A DNA stretch of 32,102 bases. Origin: Pseudoduganella buxea. Lineage in GTDB: Bacteria > Pseudomonadota > Gammaproteobacteria > Burkholderiales > Burkholderiaceae_D. This document shows positions 15,241 through 22,295 of this stretch, in pieces. Positions within the stretch are counted from its first letter, which is position 1, and each line of letters starts with the position of its first letter. The notes under the pieces were generated by a model, which searched no databases, had not been told where the DNA came from, and was given only the letters and a program-made list of their open reading frames with translations. The DNA is taken from the NCBI RefSeq assembly GCF_009720835.1, contig NZ_WNKZ01000074.1, positions 1 to 32,102 on the forward strand. The letters run 5' to 3'. The translations under genes were made by a program, and so were the position numbers.

Positions 15241-15537
15241 ATGACGACCTACCAGGAATACCAGGCCAAGATCGCCGAATTGCAGAAGGCGGCCGAGACG
15301 GCACGCAAGAACGAAATCAACCAGGCCAAGGAACAAATTGCCAGCATCATGCGCGAATACGGCCTGACCCAGGCCGACCTGGGACCGGCCGTGAAAGCCG
15401 TCAAGCCCGTCAAGCCACGCGCCCCCGTGCCGATGAAATACCGTGACGACGCCACCGGCCAGACGTGGACCGGTCGCGGCCGCGCGCCGAAATGGCTGGA
15501 AGGTCGCAAAAAGGAAGACTTCCTGATCAAGCAGTAA
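15241..15537 (+). CDS. H-NS-family nucleoid protein (short betaproteobacterial type)
   Basis: A 98-aa protein with an N-terminal coiled-coil oligomerisation segment (residues 5-40, EYQAKIAELQKAAETARKNEI...), a Lys/Pro/Val-rich linker (VKAVKPVKPRAPVP), and the C-terminal H-NS DNA-binding motif (YRDDATGQTWTGRGRAPKWL, residues 67-86). The TWTGRGRAPKWL core contains the QGR/RGR-like minor-groove hook. The ATG at 15241 has SD AAAGGA. Such small paralogues silence AT-rich or horizontally acquired DNA. It is monocistronic, with a long AT-rich upstream region and a hairpin overlapping its stop codon. Confidence 0.95.
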   Translation: MTTYQEYQAKIAELQKAAETARKNEINQAKEQIASIMREYGLTQADLGPAVKAVKPVKPRAPVPMKYRDDATGQTWTGRGRAPKWLEGRKKEDFLIKQ

Positions 15538-15550
15538 TCCGCTTGATCAG
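15523..15550 (+). terminator. Hairpin spanning the H-NS gene stop codon
   Basis: CTGATCAAGC (15523-15532) and GCTTGATCAG (15541-15550) form a perfect 10-bp stem; the 8-nt loop AGTAATCC contains the TAA stop. It is followed by a second GGGG...CCCC dyad and no U-run. It may serve as a 3' end/stability element or a factor-assisted terminator. Confidence 0.6.
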
Positions 15551-15719
15551 GGGGCAGCCGGCAGCTCCCCCTGCGTCCGGGGCGCACGGGGGGGTGCCGG
15601 TTGTGTCGGCAGATCGATTGCCGACGGGTTGCGGTACAACATGCGCCGCGCATTACGTTTTGCAATACAGTGGTATTGCAGACGCATCGCCAATTGTCGA
15701 ATCCGGAATCGCGAACGGA

Positions 15720-16097
15720 TCAACTGCCGACGATATTCAGGATATTTCCGTCGGGGTCCTTGATCCAGACGAGTTTCATCCCTTCGCCAATGTGTATGTC
15801 GCCTTGTAGCGACAGTCCCGGCATCTGGTAGTGTTCAAACGCGACGCCCTTTGCTTTCAAGGCTGCCGCAATCTCTTCGAGTTCGTCGCCCACTGCCCAC
15901 GTTACCGCCGTGGCTTTATTGCTGCCCGCGAAATCCGAGCGGTACACGATAATCTGCGAACTCCCGCTCAGATAAGACAGCAATTCCTCACCCTCGTGTC
16001 CGCTTTCCTGCAGACCCAGGGTCTTTCCGTAGAATTCCCGCGCTGCCGCAATATCGCGCACCGCGATCGTGGCCATTGCTTCCGTATTTGCCAGCAT
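15720..16097 (-). CDS. VOC (glyoxalase/bleomycin-resistance fold) protein
   Basis: A 125-aa protein with a single vicinal-oxygen-chelate domain of two beta-alpha-beta-beta-beta repeats: MATIAVRDIAAAREFYGKTLGLQ...LLSYLSGSSQIIVYRS in the first half and AALKAKGVAFEHYQMPG...KLVWIKDPDGNILNIVGS in the second. The KDPDGN-L-I motif near the C-terminus typically provides a metal or substrate contact. The start ATG at 16097 has SD GGGAG; M8 is an alternative. Members include glyoxalases, dioxygenases and antibiotic-binding proteins, so the function is open. Divergent from the Lon-domain gene across about 97 bp. Confidence 0.88.
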   Translation of the reverse strand: MLANTEAMATIAVRDIAAAREFYGKTLGLQESGHEGEELLSYLSGSSQIIVYRSDFAGSNKATAVTWAVGDELEEIAAALKAKGVAFEHYQMPGLSLQGDIHIGEGMKLVWIKDPDGNILNIVGS

Positions 16098-16194
16098 CAC
16101 ATTCTCCCAGGGGTGGTGAGCGGCCAGCCTACCACGCTCCCGCGCCGTTGCCTCGGGAGCGGCAGCCGGCCGCGATTCGTGCGAAGATCGAACC

Positions 16195-16803
16195 ATGATC
16201 CCTTTGTTCCCGCTCAATACCATCTTGTTCCCGGACGGCCAATTGGCGCTGCAGGTGTTCGAGGTGCGTTACCTGGACATGATTCGCCGCTGCATTGCCG
16301 CCGGCGAGGAATTCGGCGTCGTGCCGCTGGCCAAGGGCGACGAGGTGCGCAAGCCCGGCCAGCAGGAGGCGCTGGCCAGCGTCGGCACCCTGGCCCGCGT
16401 GGTCGAGTGGACGGCGCCGCTGCCCGGGCTGATGCAGATCACCTGCCTGGGCACCCAGCGCTTTCGCATCGAGGCGGCCGAGCAGCTGCCCCATGGCCTG
16501 TGGATGGCCGACATCACCCGGCTGCCCGACGACCTGACCATCCCCGTACCGTCCGAGCAGCAGGACGTGGCCAATGCGCTGGGCGCGCTGATCCGCACCC
16601 TGCAGCAGCGGGGCGTCGGCCCGGCGCAGATGCCGATGCATCCGCCGTACCGGCTCGACGAAAGCGGTTGGGTGGCGAACCGCTGGTGCGAGCTGCTGCA
16701 GCTGGAACTGTCGCAGAAGGAGCTGCTGCTGGCCCAGCAGAATCCCGTGCTGCGCCTGGAGCTGGTGCAGGATGCGCTGACGGACAACGGCCTGCTGAAC
16801 TGA
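16195..16803 (+). CDS. Lon N-terminal (substrate-binding) domain protein
   Basis: A 202-aa stand-alone PUA-like LON_substr_bdg domain (PF02190): IPLFPLNTILFPDGQLALQVFEVRYLDMIRRCIAAGEEFGVVPL at the N-terminus is the signature, followed by a sheet region (VGTLARVVEW...GLMQITCLGTQRFRIE) and a helical bundle with LSQKELLLAQQNPVLRLELV. There is no ATPase or protease domain, so it is not Lon itself. Such proteins are common in Proteobacteria and are presumed adaptors or peptide binders in proteostasis (inference). It is followed after 106 nt by the PaiB-like gene on the same strand. Confidence 0.92.
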   Translation: MIPLFPLNTILFPDGQLALQVFEVRYLDMIRRCIAAGEEFGVVPLAKGDEVRKPGQQEALASVGTLARVVEWTAPLPGLMQITCLGTQRFRIEAAEQLPHGLWMADITRLPDDLTIPVPSEQQDVANALGALIRTLQQRGVGPAQMPMHPPYRLDESGWVANRWCELLQLELSQKELLLAQQNPVLRLELVQDALTDNGLLN

Positions 16804-16909
16804 GCGGCGCGATCGGCGTCGCTGGCTCCATCGGTGCGGCCCGCCGTGGCGCTGTCGCGGGCCGCGCCGTGCCGCTAGACTGGACCTTCCATCGTTTGCG
16901 TCCGTCACC

Positions 16910-17536
16910 ATGTACTGTCAACCCGTCTTTGCCGAGGAGCGCCGCGCCGTGCAGCATGCACTGATGCGCGCCCACCCGCTGGCCACCCTGATCGTGTCCA
17001 CCGACGACGGCCCCAGCGCCGACCTGGTTCCCTTCCTGCTGTATCCCGACGAGGGCCCCTGCGGCACCTTGCGCGCCCACGTGGCCCGCGGCAATCCCCT
17101 GTGGCAGGCGCTGGCCGGCGGCGCCCGTTGCCTGGTGCAGTTCCAGGGCCCGCAGGCATACGTCAGCCCCAGCTGGTACGCCAGCAAGGCCATGAATCAC
17201 AAGGTCGTGCCGACGTGGAATTACGCGGTGGTGCAGGCCCACGGCGTGGCGCGCGTGACGACGGATCCGGCGTGGCTGCTGCGCCAGCTGGGCGACCTGA
17301 CGGCGGCGCAGGAAGGGCACATGCCGGCGCCGTGGCAGATCGGCGACACGCCGCCCGGCTTCGTCGACGGCCTGCTGCCGGCCCTGGTGGGCATCGAACT
17401 GCCGGTGGCGCGGCTGCAAGGCAAGTGGAAGGTGAGCCAGAACCGCTCCGACGTGGACCGCGCCGGCGTGGCGGCCGGCCTGGACGCGGAGGCGGCCCCG
17501 ATGGCTGCCCTGGTGCGGGGCCTCAGGCCGGCGTGA
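16910..17536 (+). CDS. PaiB-like FMN-binding protein
   Basis: A 208-aa split-barrel flavin-binding protein of the PaiB/FMN_bind_2 family (PF04299). Diagnostic blocks are MYCQPVFAEERRAVQHALMRAHPLATLIV, FQGPQAYVSPSWYASK, VVPTWNYAVVQAHG and LQGKWKVSQNRSDVDRAGV. B. subtilis PaiB was described as a transcriptional repressor of sporulation and protease genes, but no DNA-binding motif is visible, and an FMN/haem-binding oxidoreductase role is equally likely. The last 14 nt overlap the 3' end of the convergent EamA transporter gene. Confidence 0.92.
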   Translation: MYCQPVFAEERRAVQHALMRAHPLATLIVSTDDGPSADLVPFLLYPDEGPCGTLRAHVARGNPLWQALAGGARCLVQFQGPQAYVSPSWYASKAMNHKVVPTWNYAVVQAHGVARVTTDPAWLLRQLGDLTAAQEGHMPAPWQIGDTPPGFVDGLLPALVGIELPVARLQGKWKVSQNRSDVDRAGVAAGLDAEAAPMAALVRGLRPA

Positions 17537-18476
17537 GCGCGTCGGGCACGGCATGGGCGCGCACGGCCCACGTCACGCCCAGTACCAGCAGTGCGATGGC
17601 GGCCATTTCCAGCGGCCGGGGCCAGGCCTGGCGGTAGAGGAAGCCATACAGCAGGGCGAACAGCGTCTCGAACAGGATCAGCTGGCCCGACAAGGTGACG
17701 GGCACCTTGCGGCTGGCGACGTTCCACAGCTGGTTGCCGATCACGGAGGCGCCCAGCGCCAGCAGCCCGTTACAGATCCAGAACAGGCGCCAGTCGCGGC
17801 CCGTAGCGGCGGCGCCGGGGCCCGTGACGTCCTCGTGCCACAGCGCGAATGCGGCCGCGCCGATGACGAGGGCGATGGTGCCCGACATCAGCCCGTAGAG
17901 AGCCGACCACTCGCCGCTGGTGAAATGCGGGTTGGTCTTCAGGTAGCGGGCATTGTCGACGGCATACCAGGTCCAGCACAGCAGGGCGCCGGCGGCGCAG
18001 GCCACGCCCGCCAGGATGCGCAGCGGCGCGCCCCCTGCGCCTTGCGCGTGCAGGAACACGTCGGCATTGATGCAGGCGATGCCGGCGCCGACGATCAACA
18101 GCGGCATGGCCAGCTGGCGCAGCGGCACGGCGCCGGCGTCCTTGCGGCCCATCAGGGTCACGGTGATCGGCAGCACGCCGATGATCAGCGACGTGGGCGC
18201 CACGCCGGCCAGCCGCACGCCCAGTGCCAGCAGCATGTAATAGACGATATTGCCCGCCAGCGCGTGGCGCACCAGGGCCGTCATGTCCGACCGGTCCAGC
18301 CGCGCGGCCAGGCCGGAGAGCTTCGGCGCCAGCAGCACCATCGCCATCGCGCCATAGGCCGTGTAGCGGCCCACGGCCAGCTCCAGCGGCGTAAAGGCCG
18401 TCAGCAGTTCCGGCACGATGAACACCATGCCCCACATCGCGCCGGCCAGCAGCCCGCACAGTACGCCTTGCCACAT
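17523..18476 (-). CDS. EamA/DMT-superfamily transporter
   Basis: A 317-aa inner-membrane protein with ten predicted helices in two EamA repeats. The first starts MWQGVLCGLLAGAMWGMVFIVPELL with the conserved Trp and Pro; the second includes GALLCWTWYAVDNARYL and closes with LIGNQLWNVA...LSGQLILFETLFALLYGFLY. The family exports amino acids, purines or other metabolites; the substrate is unknown. The ATG at 18476 has AAGGA at a long 12-nt spacing. A longer open frame upstream lacks membrane features and was not used. Convergent with PaiB and divergent from the esterase-family gene. Confidence 0.9.
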   Translation of the reverse strand: MWQGVLCGLLAGAMWGMVFIVPELLTAFTPLELAVGRYTAYGAMAMVLLAPKLSGLAARLDRSDMTALVRHALAGNIVYYMLLALGVRLAGVAPTSLIIGVLPITVTLMGRKDAGAVPLRQLAMPLLIVGAGIACINADVFLHAQGAGGAPLRILAGVACAAGALLCWTWYAVDNARYLKTNPHFTSGEWSALYGLMSGTIALVIGAAAFALWHEDVTGPGAAATGRDWRLFWICNGLLALGASVIGNQLWNVASRKVPVTLSGQLILFETLFALLYGFLYRQAWPRPLEMAAIALLVLGVTWAVRAHAVPDALTPA

Positions 18477-18576
18477 ATTGTTTCGCTTTCCTTCAAGTTG
18501 TTCCGGTTTCGAGTCCTGCGCCGATTTCTCCCCCCTTGCGCTATCGTTGACGTCAATCACATGGCGGGAGACCTGC

Positions 18577-19917
18577 ATGACCGAGCAAGACATCATTGCC
18601 GCGCTGCGACGGCAGGCGCGGCCCCTGGAACAGGGCGAGGACTTCGATTTTCTGCTGGACTGCATCGGCGATGCGTCCATCGTGCTGCTGGGCGAAGCGA
18701 CCCACGGCACGGGCGAATTCTACCGGCTGCGCGCGGAAATCAGCCGCCGGCTCATCGTCGACCGCGGCTTCGACGCCATCGTCGTCGAAGCCGACTGGCC
18801 AGATGCGCTGCGCGTGAGCCGCTACGTCCAGCACGGCGGCGACGACATGTCGGCCGAAGGCGCGCTGGGCGGCTTCAAGCGCTTTCCCCAGTGGATGTGG
18901 CGCAATCACGAGATCGTCGACCTGGTCAACTGGCTGCGCCTGCACAACGGCCACGTGGCCAGCCCGGCGCGCCGGGTCGGCTTCTACGGCATGGATCTAT
19001 ACAGCCTGGCCCAGTCGATGCACGCCGTGATCGACTACCTGGAACGGGCCGATCCGCCCGCGGCCGCGCGCGCGCGCCAGCGCTATGCCTGCATCGACCA
19101 CATGGCCGAGGACCCGCAGCGCTACGGCTACGCCACCACGTTCGGCATGAAGGAAGACTGCGAGCGCGAAGTCGTGCGCCAGTTGACGGAGCTGACGCGC
19201 CAGGCCAACGCGCACCTGAAGGAGGGCAGCGGCCAGGTGCCGGACGAGCTGTTCTACGCACAGCAGAATGCCCGCGTGGCGCGCAACGCGGAGACCTACT
19301 ACCGCTCGATGTTCCAGAGCCGCGACGAGTCGTGGAACGTGCGCGACTCGCACATGGCCGAAACGCTGGAGGCGCTGCGCGAACATATCGGCCAGCGCAC
19401 CGGGCGGCCGGCGAAGGTGGTGGTGTGGGCGCACAACTCGCACCTGGGCGACGCGCGCGCCACGGAAATGGGCGGGCACGGCCAGCTGAACCTGGGCCAG
19501 CTGGTGCGCCAGCGCTACCGCCCCGAGGATACCTTCCTGCTGGGCTTTACGACGCATACGGGCACGGTGACGGCGGCCACCGACTGGGACGGCGTGGCCG
19601 AATTGAAGCAGGTGGTGCCGTCGCGGCACGACAGCATCGAGCGGCTGCTGCACGATGTCGGCGTGCCCCGGTTCCTGCTGCCGATCCGGGGGCAGGACAG
19701 CGTGCTGGCGCGGCTGCCAGGGCGCCGGCTGGAGCGGGCCATCGGTGTCATCTACCGCCCCGACACGGAGCGTCACAGCCATTATTTCGAGGCCGACGTG
19801 GCGCGCCAGTTCGACGCGCTGGTGCACGTGGACCGCAGCACGGCGCTGCAGCCGCTGGAACGCTCGGCGCTGTGGCCGCAGGACGAAGTGCCGGAGACGT
19901 ATCCGTCCGGGCTGTAG
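18577..19917 (+). CDS. Erythromycin-esterase-family hydrolase
   Basis: A 446-aa protein of the Ere-like family (PF05139). The active-site motif LGEATHGTGEFYRLRAEI gives E40 and H43, equivalent to E43/H46 of EreB, and VVVWAHNSHLGD supplies the later conserved His. The start ATG at 18577 has SD GGGAG. Most family members in environmental bacteria are uncharacterised or act on other esters or lactones, so macrolide resistance should not be assumed. It is monocistronic and followed directly by a block of 30-bp GC-rich repeats. Confidence 0.9.
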   Translation: MTEQDIIAALRRQARPLEQGEDFDFLLDCIGDASIVLLGEATHGTGEFYRLRAEISRRLIVDRGFDAIVVEADWPDALRVSRYVQHGGDDMSAEGALGGFKRFPQWMWRNHEIVDLVNWLRLHNGHVASPARRVGFYGMDLYSLAQSMHAVIDYLERADPPAAARARQRYACIDHMAEDPQRYGYATTFGMKEDCEREVVRQLTELTRQANAHLKEGSGQVPDELFYAQQNARVARNAETYYRSMFQSRDESWNVRDSHMAETLEALREHIGQRTGRPAKVVVWAHNSHLGDARATEMGGHGQLNLGQLVRQRYRPEDTFLLGFTTHTGTVTAATDWDGVAELKQVVPSRHDSIERLLHDVGVPRFLLPIRGQDSVLARLPGRRLERAIGVIYRPDTERHSHYFEADVARQFDALVHVDRSTALQPLERSALWPQDEVPETYPSGL

Positions 19918-19923
19918 CCGCGG

Positions 19924-20006
19924 GGCGCGGCCGGCGCCGGGCACGAGCGGGACGGCGCGGCCGGCGCCGGGAAAGAGCCGGACGGCGCGGCCGCCGCCGT
20001 CAAAGG
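19924..20006. repeat. Tandem GC-rich 30-bp repeat, 2.7 copies
   Basis: Unit starts are at 19924, 19954 and 19984, each beginning GGCGCGGCCG. Units 1 and 2 differ at three positions; unit 3 is shorter and more diverged, and runs over the stop codon of the DUF1294 gene. Each unit can fold (GGCGC...GCGCC). It fills the gap between the convergent esterase-family and DUF1294 genes. Confidence 0.8.
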
Positions 20007-20245
20007 ATCAACACCAGCATGACGTTGGCGATGACGGACAGCCAGAACCAGGCCTGGAACGAGGCCTTGACGGTCTTGTGGCGCAACCGGCGCTGCGCCA
20101 GCAGGCCGCCCGGCCAGCCGCCCACGACGCCCAGGAGCAGCAAGGTGCGTTCGGGCGTGCGGCGCCGGCCCTGGCGGGCCGCCGACTTGTCGCGGGCGTA
20201 GGCCACGTAGCACGCGGCACTGGCCAGCAGGTACCAGCCCAGCAC
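20000..20245 (-). CDS. DUF1294 small membrane protein
   Basis: The C-terminal 80 residues match DUF1294: a first membrane helix (GWYLLASAACYVAYA), the signature RDKSAARQGRRRTPERTLLLLGVVGGWPGGLLAQRRLRHKT, then KASFQAWFWLSVIANVMLVLIL as a second helix. This domain is often fused to a cold-shock domain; here it stands alone. The start is uncertain: no ATG or SD precedes the first helix, so GTG at 20245 (81 aa) is given, but translation could begin slightly upstream, coupled to trpS, whose stop is about 46 nt before. The function is unknown. Confidence 0.75.
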   Translation of the reverse strand: MLGWYLLASAACYVAYARDKSAARQGRRRTPERTLLLLGVVGGWPGGLLAQRRLRHKTVKASFQAWFWLSVIANVMLVLIL

Positions 20246-20291
20246 GACGGCCAGCAGGGTGCCTGTCAGCGCCTCGTCGAAAACAAAGGGA

Positions 20292-21383
20292 TCAGAAATA
20301 GCGCAGTCCCAGTGCGGCCTTGACTTCGTCCGCCGTCTGCGCCGCCACTTCGCGGGCGCGCATCGTGCCTTCCTTGAGCAGCTGCATGACGTAGCCCTTG
20401 TCCTTGGCATACTCCTCGCGGCGCGCGCGCACCGGCGCCAGCATCTCCTGCAGCACCGCTTCCAGGCGCTTCTTGACGATCGAGTCGCCCAGGCCGCCGC
20501 GCGTGTAGTGCGCCTTCATTTCCTCCAGCGCCGCCTTGTCCGTGTCGAAGGCATCGAGGTAGATGAAGGCGACATTGCCTTCCAGGTGGCCGGGGTCCGC
20601 CACGCGCAGGTGCAGCGGGTCCGTGTAGACCTTCTTCACGGCGGCTGTGATTTCGTCGGCGCTGGCGCCCAGGTTGATGGTATTGCCCAGCGACTTGCTC
20701 ATCTTGGCCTTGCCGTCGATGCCCGGCAGGCGGCCGATTTCCGGCACCAGGGCCTTGCACTCGACCAGCACGTCGCGGTTGGCCAGGCGGTTGAAGCGGC
20801 GCACGATCTCGTTGGTCTGCTCGATCATCGGAATCTGGTCTTCGCCCACCGGCACGATCGAGGCCTTGAAGGCCGAGATGTCGGCCGCCTGCGACGCCGG
20901 GTAGGTCAGGAAGCCGGCGGGGATGTCGCGCTCGAAGCCGCGCAGCACGATTTCGGCCTTGACGGTGGGATTGCGCTCCAGGCGGGCCACGGTGACCATG
21001 TTCAGGTAATAGAAGGTCAGTTCGGCCAGTTCCGGGATCTGCGACTGGATCAGGATGGTGGACTTGGCCGGGTCGATGCCGACGGCCAGGTAGTCCAGCG
21101 CCACTTCGACGACGTTGCGGTGCACCTTGTTGGTGTCTTCCATATTGTCCGTCAGCGCCTGCGAGTCGGCCAACATGATGTACTGCTGGTATTGGTGCTG
21201 GTACTCGACGCGGTTGCGCAGGCTGCCAACGTAGTGACCCAGGTGCAGCGGGCCGGTGGGGCGGTCGCCCGTCAGGATGACGGCGGGACGGCCGGACGGC
21301 TCGATGGTCCTGGTGGTGGCGCTGGCGTCGGCCTGGTCGGATTGGGTGGCCTGGTCGGCGGCGTGCTGGTCTTGCTGGCTCAT
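20292..21383 (-). CDS. trpS: Tryptophan--tRNA ligase
   Basis: A 363-aa class I aminoacyl-tRNA synthetase. The HIGH-type motif is GDRPTGPLHLGHYVGS (about residues 39-54) and the second signature is DGKAKMSKSLGN. Typical TrpRS blocks include SDSQALTDN-like ADSQALTDN and PVGEDQ. Compared with the usual ~330 aa it has a Gln/Ala/Asp/Thr-rich, low-complexity N-terminal extension of about 30 residues, from the only in-frame ATG with an open path (21383), whose SD is weak. It charges tRNA-Trp in the cytoplasm and is essential. The DUF1294 gene follows on the same strand. Confidence 0.96.
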   Translation of the reverse strand: MSQQDQHAADQATQSDQADASATTRTIEPSGRPAVILTGDRPTGPLHLGHYVGSLRNRVEYQHQYQQYIMLADSQALTDNMEDTNKVHRNVVEVALDYLAVGIDPAKSTILIQSQIPELAELTFYYLNMVTVARLERNPTVKAEIVLRGFERDIPAGFLTYPASQAADISAFKASIVPVGEDQIPMIEQTNEIVRRFNRLANRDVLVECKALVPEIGRLPGIDGKAKMSKSLGNTINLGASADEITAAVKKVYTDPLHLRVADPGHLEGNVAFIYLDAFDTDKAALEEMKAHYTRGGLGDSIVKKRLEAVLQEMLAPVRARREEYAKDKGYVMQLLKEGTMRAREVAAQTADEVKAALGLRYF

Positions 21384-21423
21384 AGGGCTTCGGTTCCGGG
21401 TGGCCCCGGCCAGGCTGCGCCAT

Positions 21424-21452
21424 GAGAAACGCCACCTGGCAGAGGCGGCGTT
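21424..21452 (-). terminator. Intrinsic terminator between the WXXGXW/TSP3 gene and trpS
   Basis: On the minus strand AACGCCGCC and GGTGGCGTT form a 9-bp stem (one G-U) with a 7-nt loop, followed by TTTCTC. It lies about 150 nt after the stop of the gene at 21598 and just upstream of trpS. Confidence 0.6.
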
Positions 21453-21597
21453 GATATTGAAATCACATCACTTTGCAGTGGCCGCGCGCTGTGAGCGGCG
21501 CCACCAGAAAAACACACAGCGATGGGATTGATGAAAATTCATGCCGGTATGATTTCAGTTTGGCGCCGCCCTGTCAAGCCGGGGCGGTGCCAGGCGG

Positions 21598-22104
21598 TCA
21601 GCGGCGGTTCGGATTGTCGGGCCGGTCGTCGTGGCGGTTCGGCACGCCGTCGCCATCGCGGTCGCGGTCGACCCGGTTCGGCACGCCGTCGCGGTCGCGG
21701 TCGCGCTGCCGGTCGTTCTGCTGCAGATGGTTCGGGATGCCGTCGCCATTGCGGTCGCGGTCGACGCGGTTCGGAATGCCGTCGCCATCGCGGTCGCCAT
21801 CGCCACGGCGCCATTCGGCGCGGGAGAATTCCCAGCGGCCGTCGCGCTCATGCCAGGCCGGCGCATTGTAATGGTAGCCGGCGCGGGCCCTGACGTACTG
21901 GCCCTTGTGCCACACGTGGCGGCGGCCGTTCCAGTCCCAGTAGCCCGGGGTCCACACATACCCGCGGCGGGCGGCCGGCACGTGTTCATGACGCGGCTCC
22001 GGCGGCGCCTTGCGCACGACGATGACGTCGGCGCTGGCAGTCAGCGGCACGGCGACGGTTCCCACGGAAGCGGCCAGCATGGCGGCAATCAGCAGTTTCT
22101 TCAT
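21598..22104 (-). CDS. Secreted WXXGXW-repeat protein with thrombospondin-3-like Asp repeats
   Basis: A 168-aa protein with signal peptide (cleavage near ASA-D, residue 25). The middle carries the WXXGXW motif WTPGYW (51-56) followed by degenerate copies around WHKGQY and WHERDGRWEF, as in the YXWQ/BcpO family of exported proteins. Residues 102-160 form DRDGDGIPN-type repeats (GDRDGDGIPN, DRNGDGIPN, DRDRDGVPN, DRDGDGVPN) resembling calcium-binding thrombospondin type 3 repeats. SD AAGGAG lies 6 nt before the ATG. It is probably periplasmic or outer-membrane associated and Ca-binding; its biological role is unknown. Confidence 0.88.
   Translation of the reverse strand: MKKLLIAAMLAASVGTVAVPLTASADVIVVRKAPPEPRHEHVPAARRGYVWTPGYWDWNGRRHVWHKGQYVRARAGYHYNAPAWHERDGRWEFSRAEWRRGDGDRDGDGIPNRVDRDRNGDGIPNHLQQNDRQRDRDRDGVPNRVDRDRDGDGVPNRHDDRPDNPNRR
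21625..21801 (-). repeat. Coding repeats for DxDGDGxPN motifs
   Basis: At least four near-identical segments coding for (D)RDGDG(I/V)PN recur within the 3' third of the gene, giving direct DNA repeats (plus-strand core GCCGTCGCCATCGCGGTCGC) that could allow copy-number change by slippage. Confidence 0.75.
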
Positions 22105-22295
22105 GATGTACTCCTTGTTTCGGTGTGTGTGAAGCCATTATTGACCTGCACTTGTTACAGGGATGTGCACGCACCCGATTAGCTTGTAAGCAGTTGTTTC
22201 GTTTCCCTTGGTGTATCGGTCTCGTTGCCCTTCTTGCAAGTGCGTTGTAGTATTGCCCATTCTTGTATTTGCCATTCTTCCCACGAGAGAGCTCC

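Noticed and set aside
18577..19917. Macrolide resistance gene
   Set aside because: The E/H motif of the Ere family is present, but most chromosomal members do not confer resistance and nothing nearby suggests a resistance cassette.
17553..20201. Very long open frame (882 codons) on the plus strand across the EamA and esterase-family genes
   Set aside because: It is antisense or out of frame to two well-supported genes, its product is Arg/Gly/Ala/Gln-rich with no domain pattern, and such shadows are expected in high-GC DNA.
21562..21591. Second terminator hairpin after the WXXGXW/TSP3 gene (GGCGCCGCCC / GGGCGGTGCC)
   Set aside because: It has a mismatch within the stem and no U-tract on the minus strand; the hairpin at 21424-21452 is a better terminator.
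21625..21801. Regularly repeated DNA that could suggest a CRISPR array
   Set aside because: The repeats are in frame and encode DRDGDGxPN peptides, spacing varies, and no unique spacers or cas genes exist.
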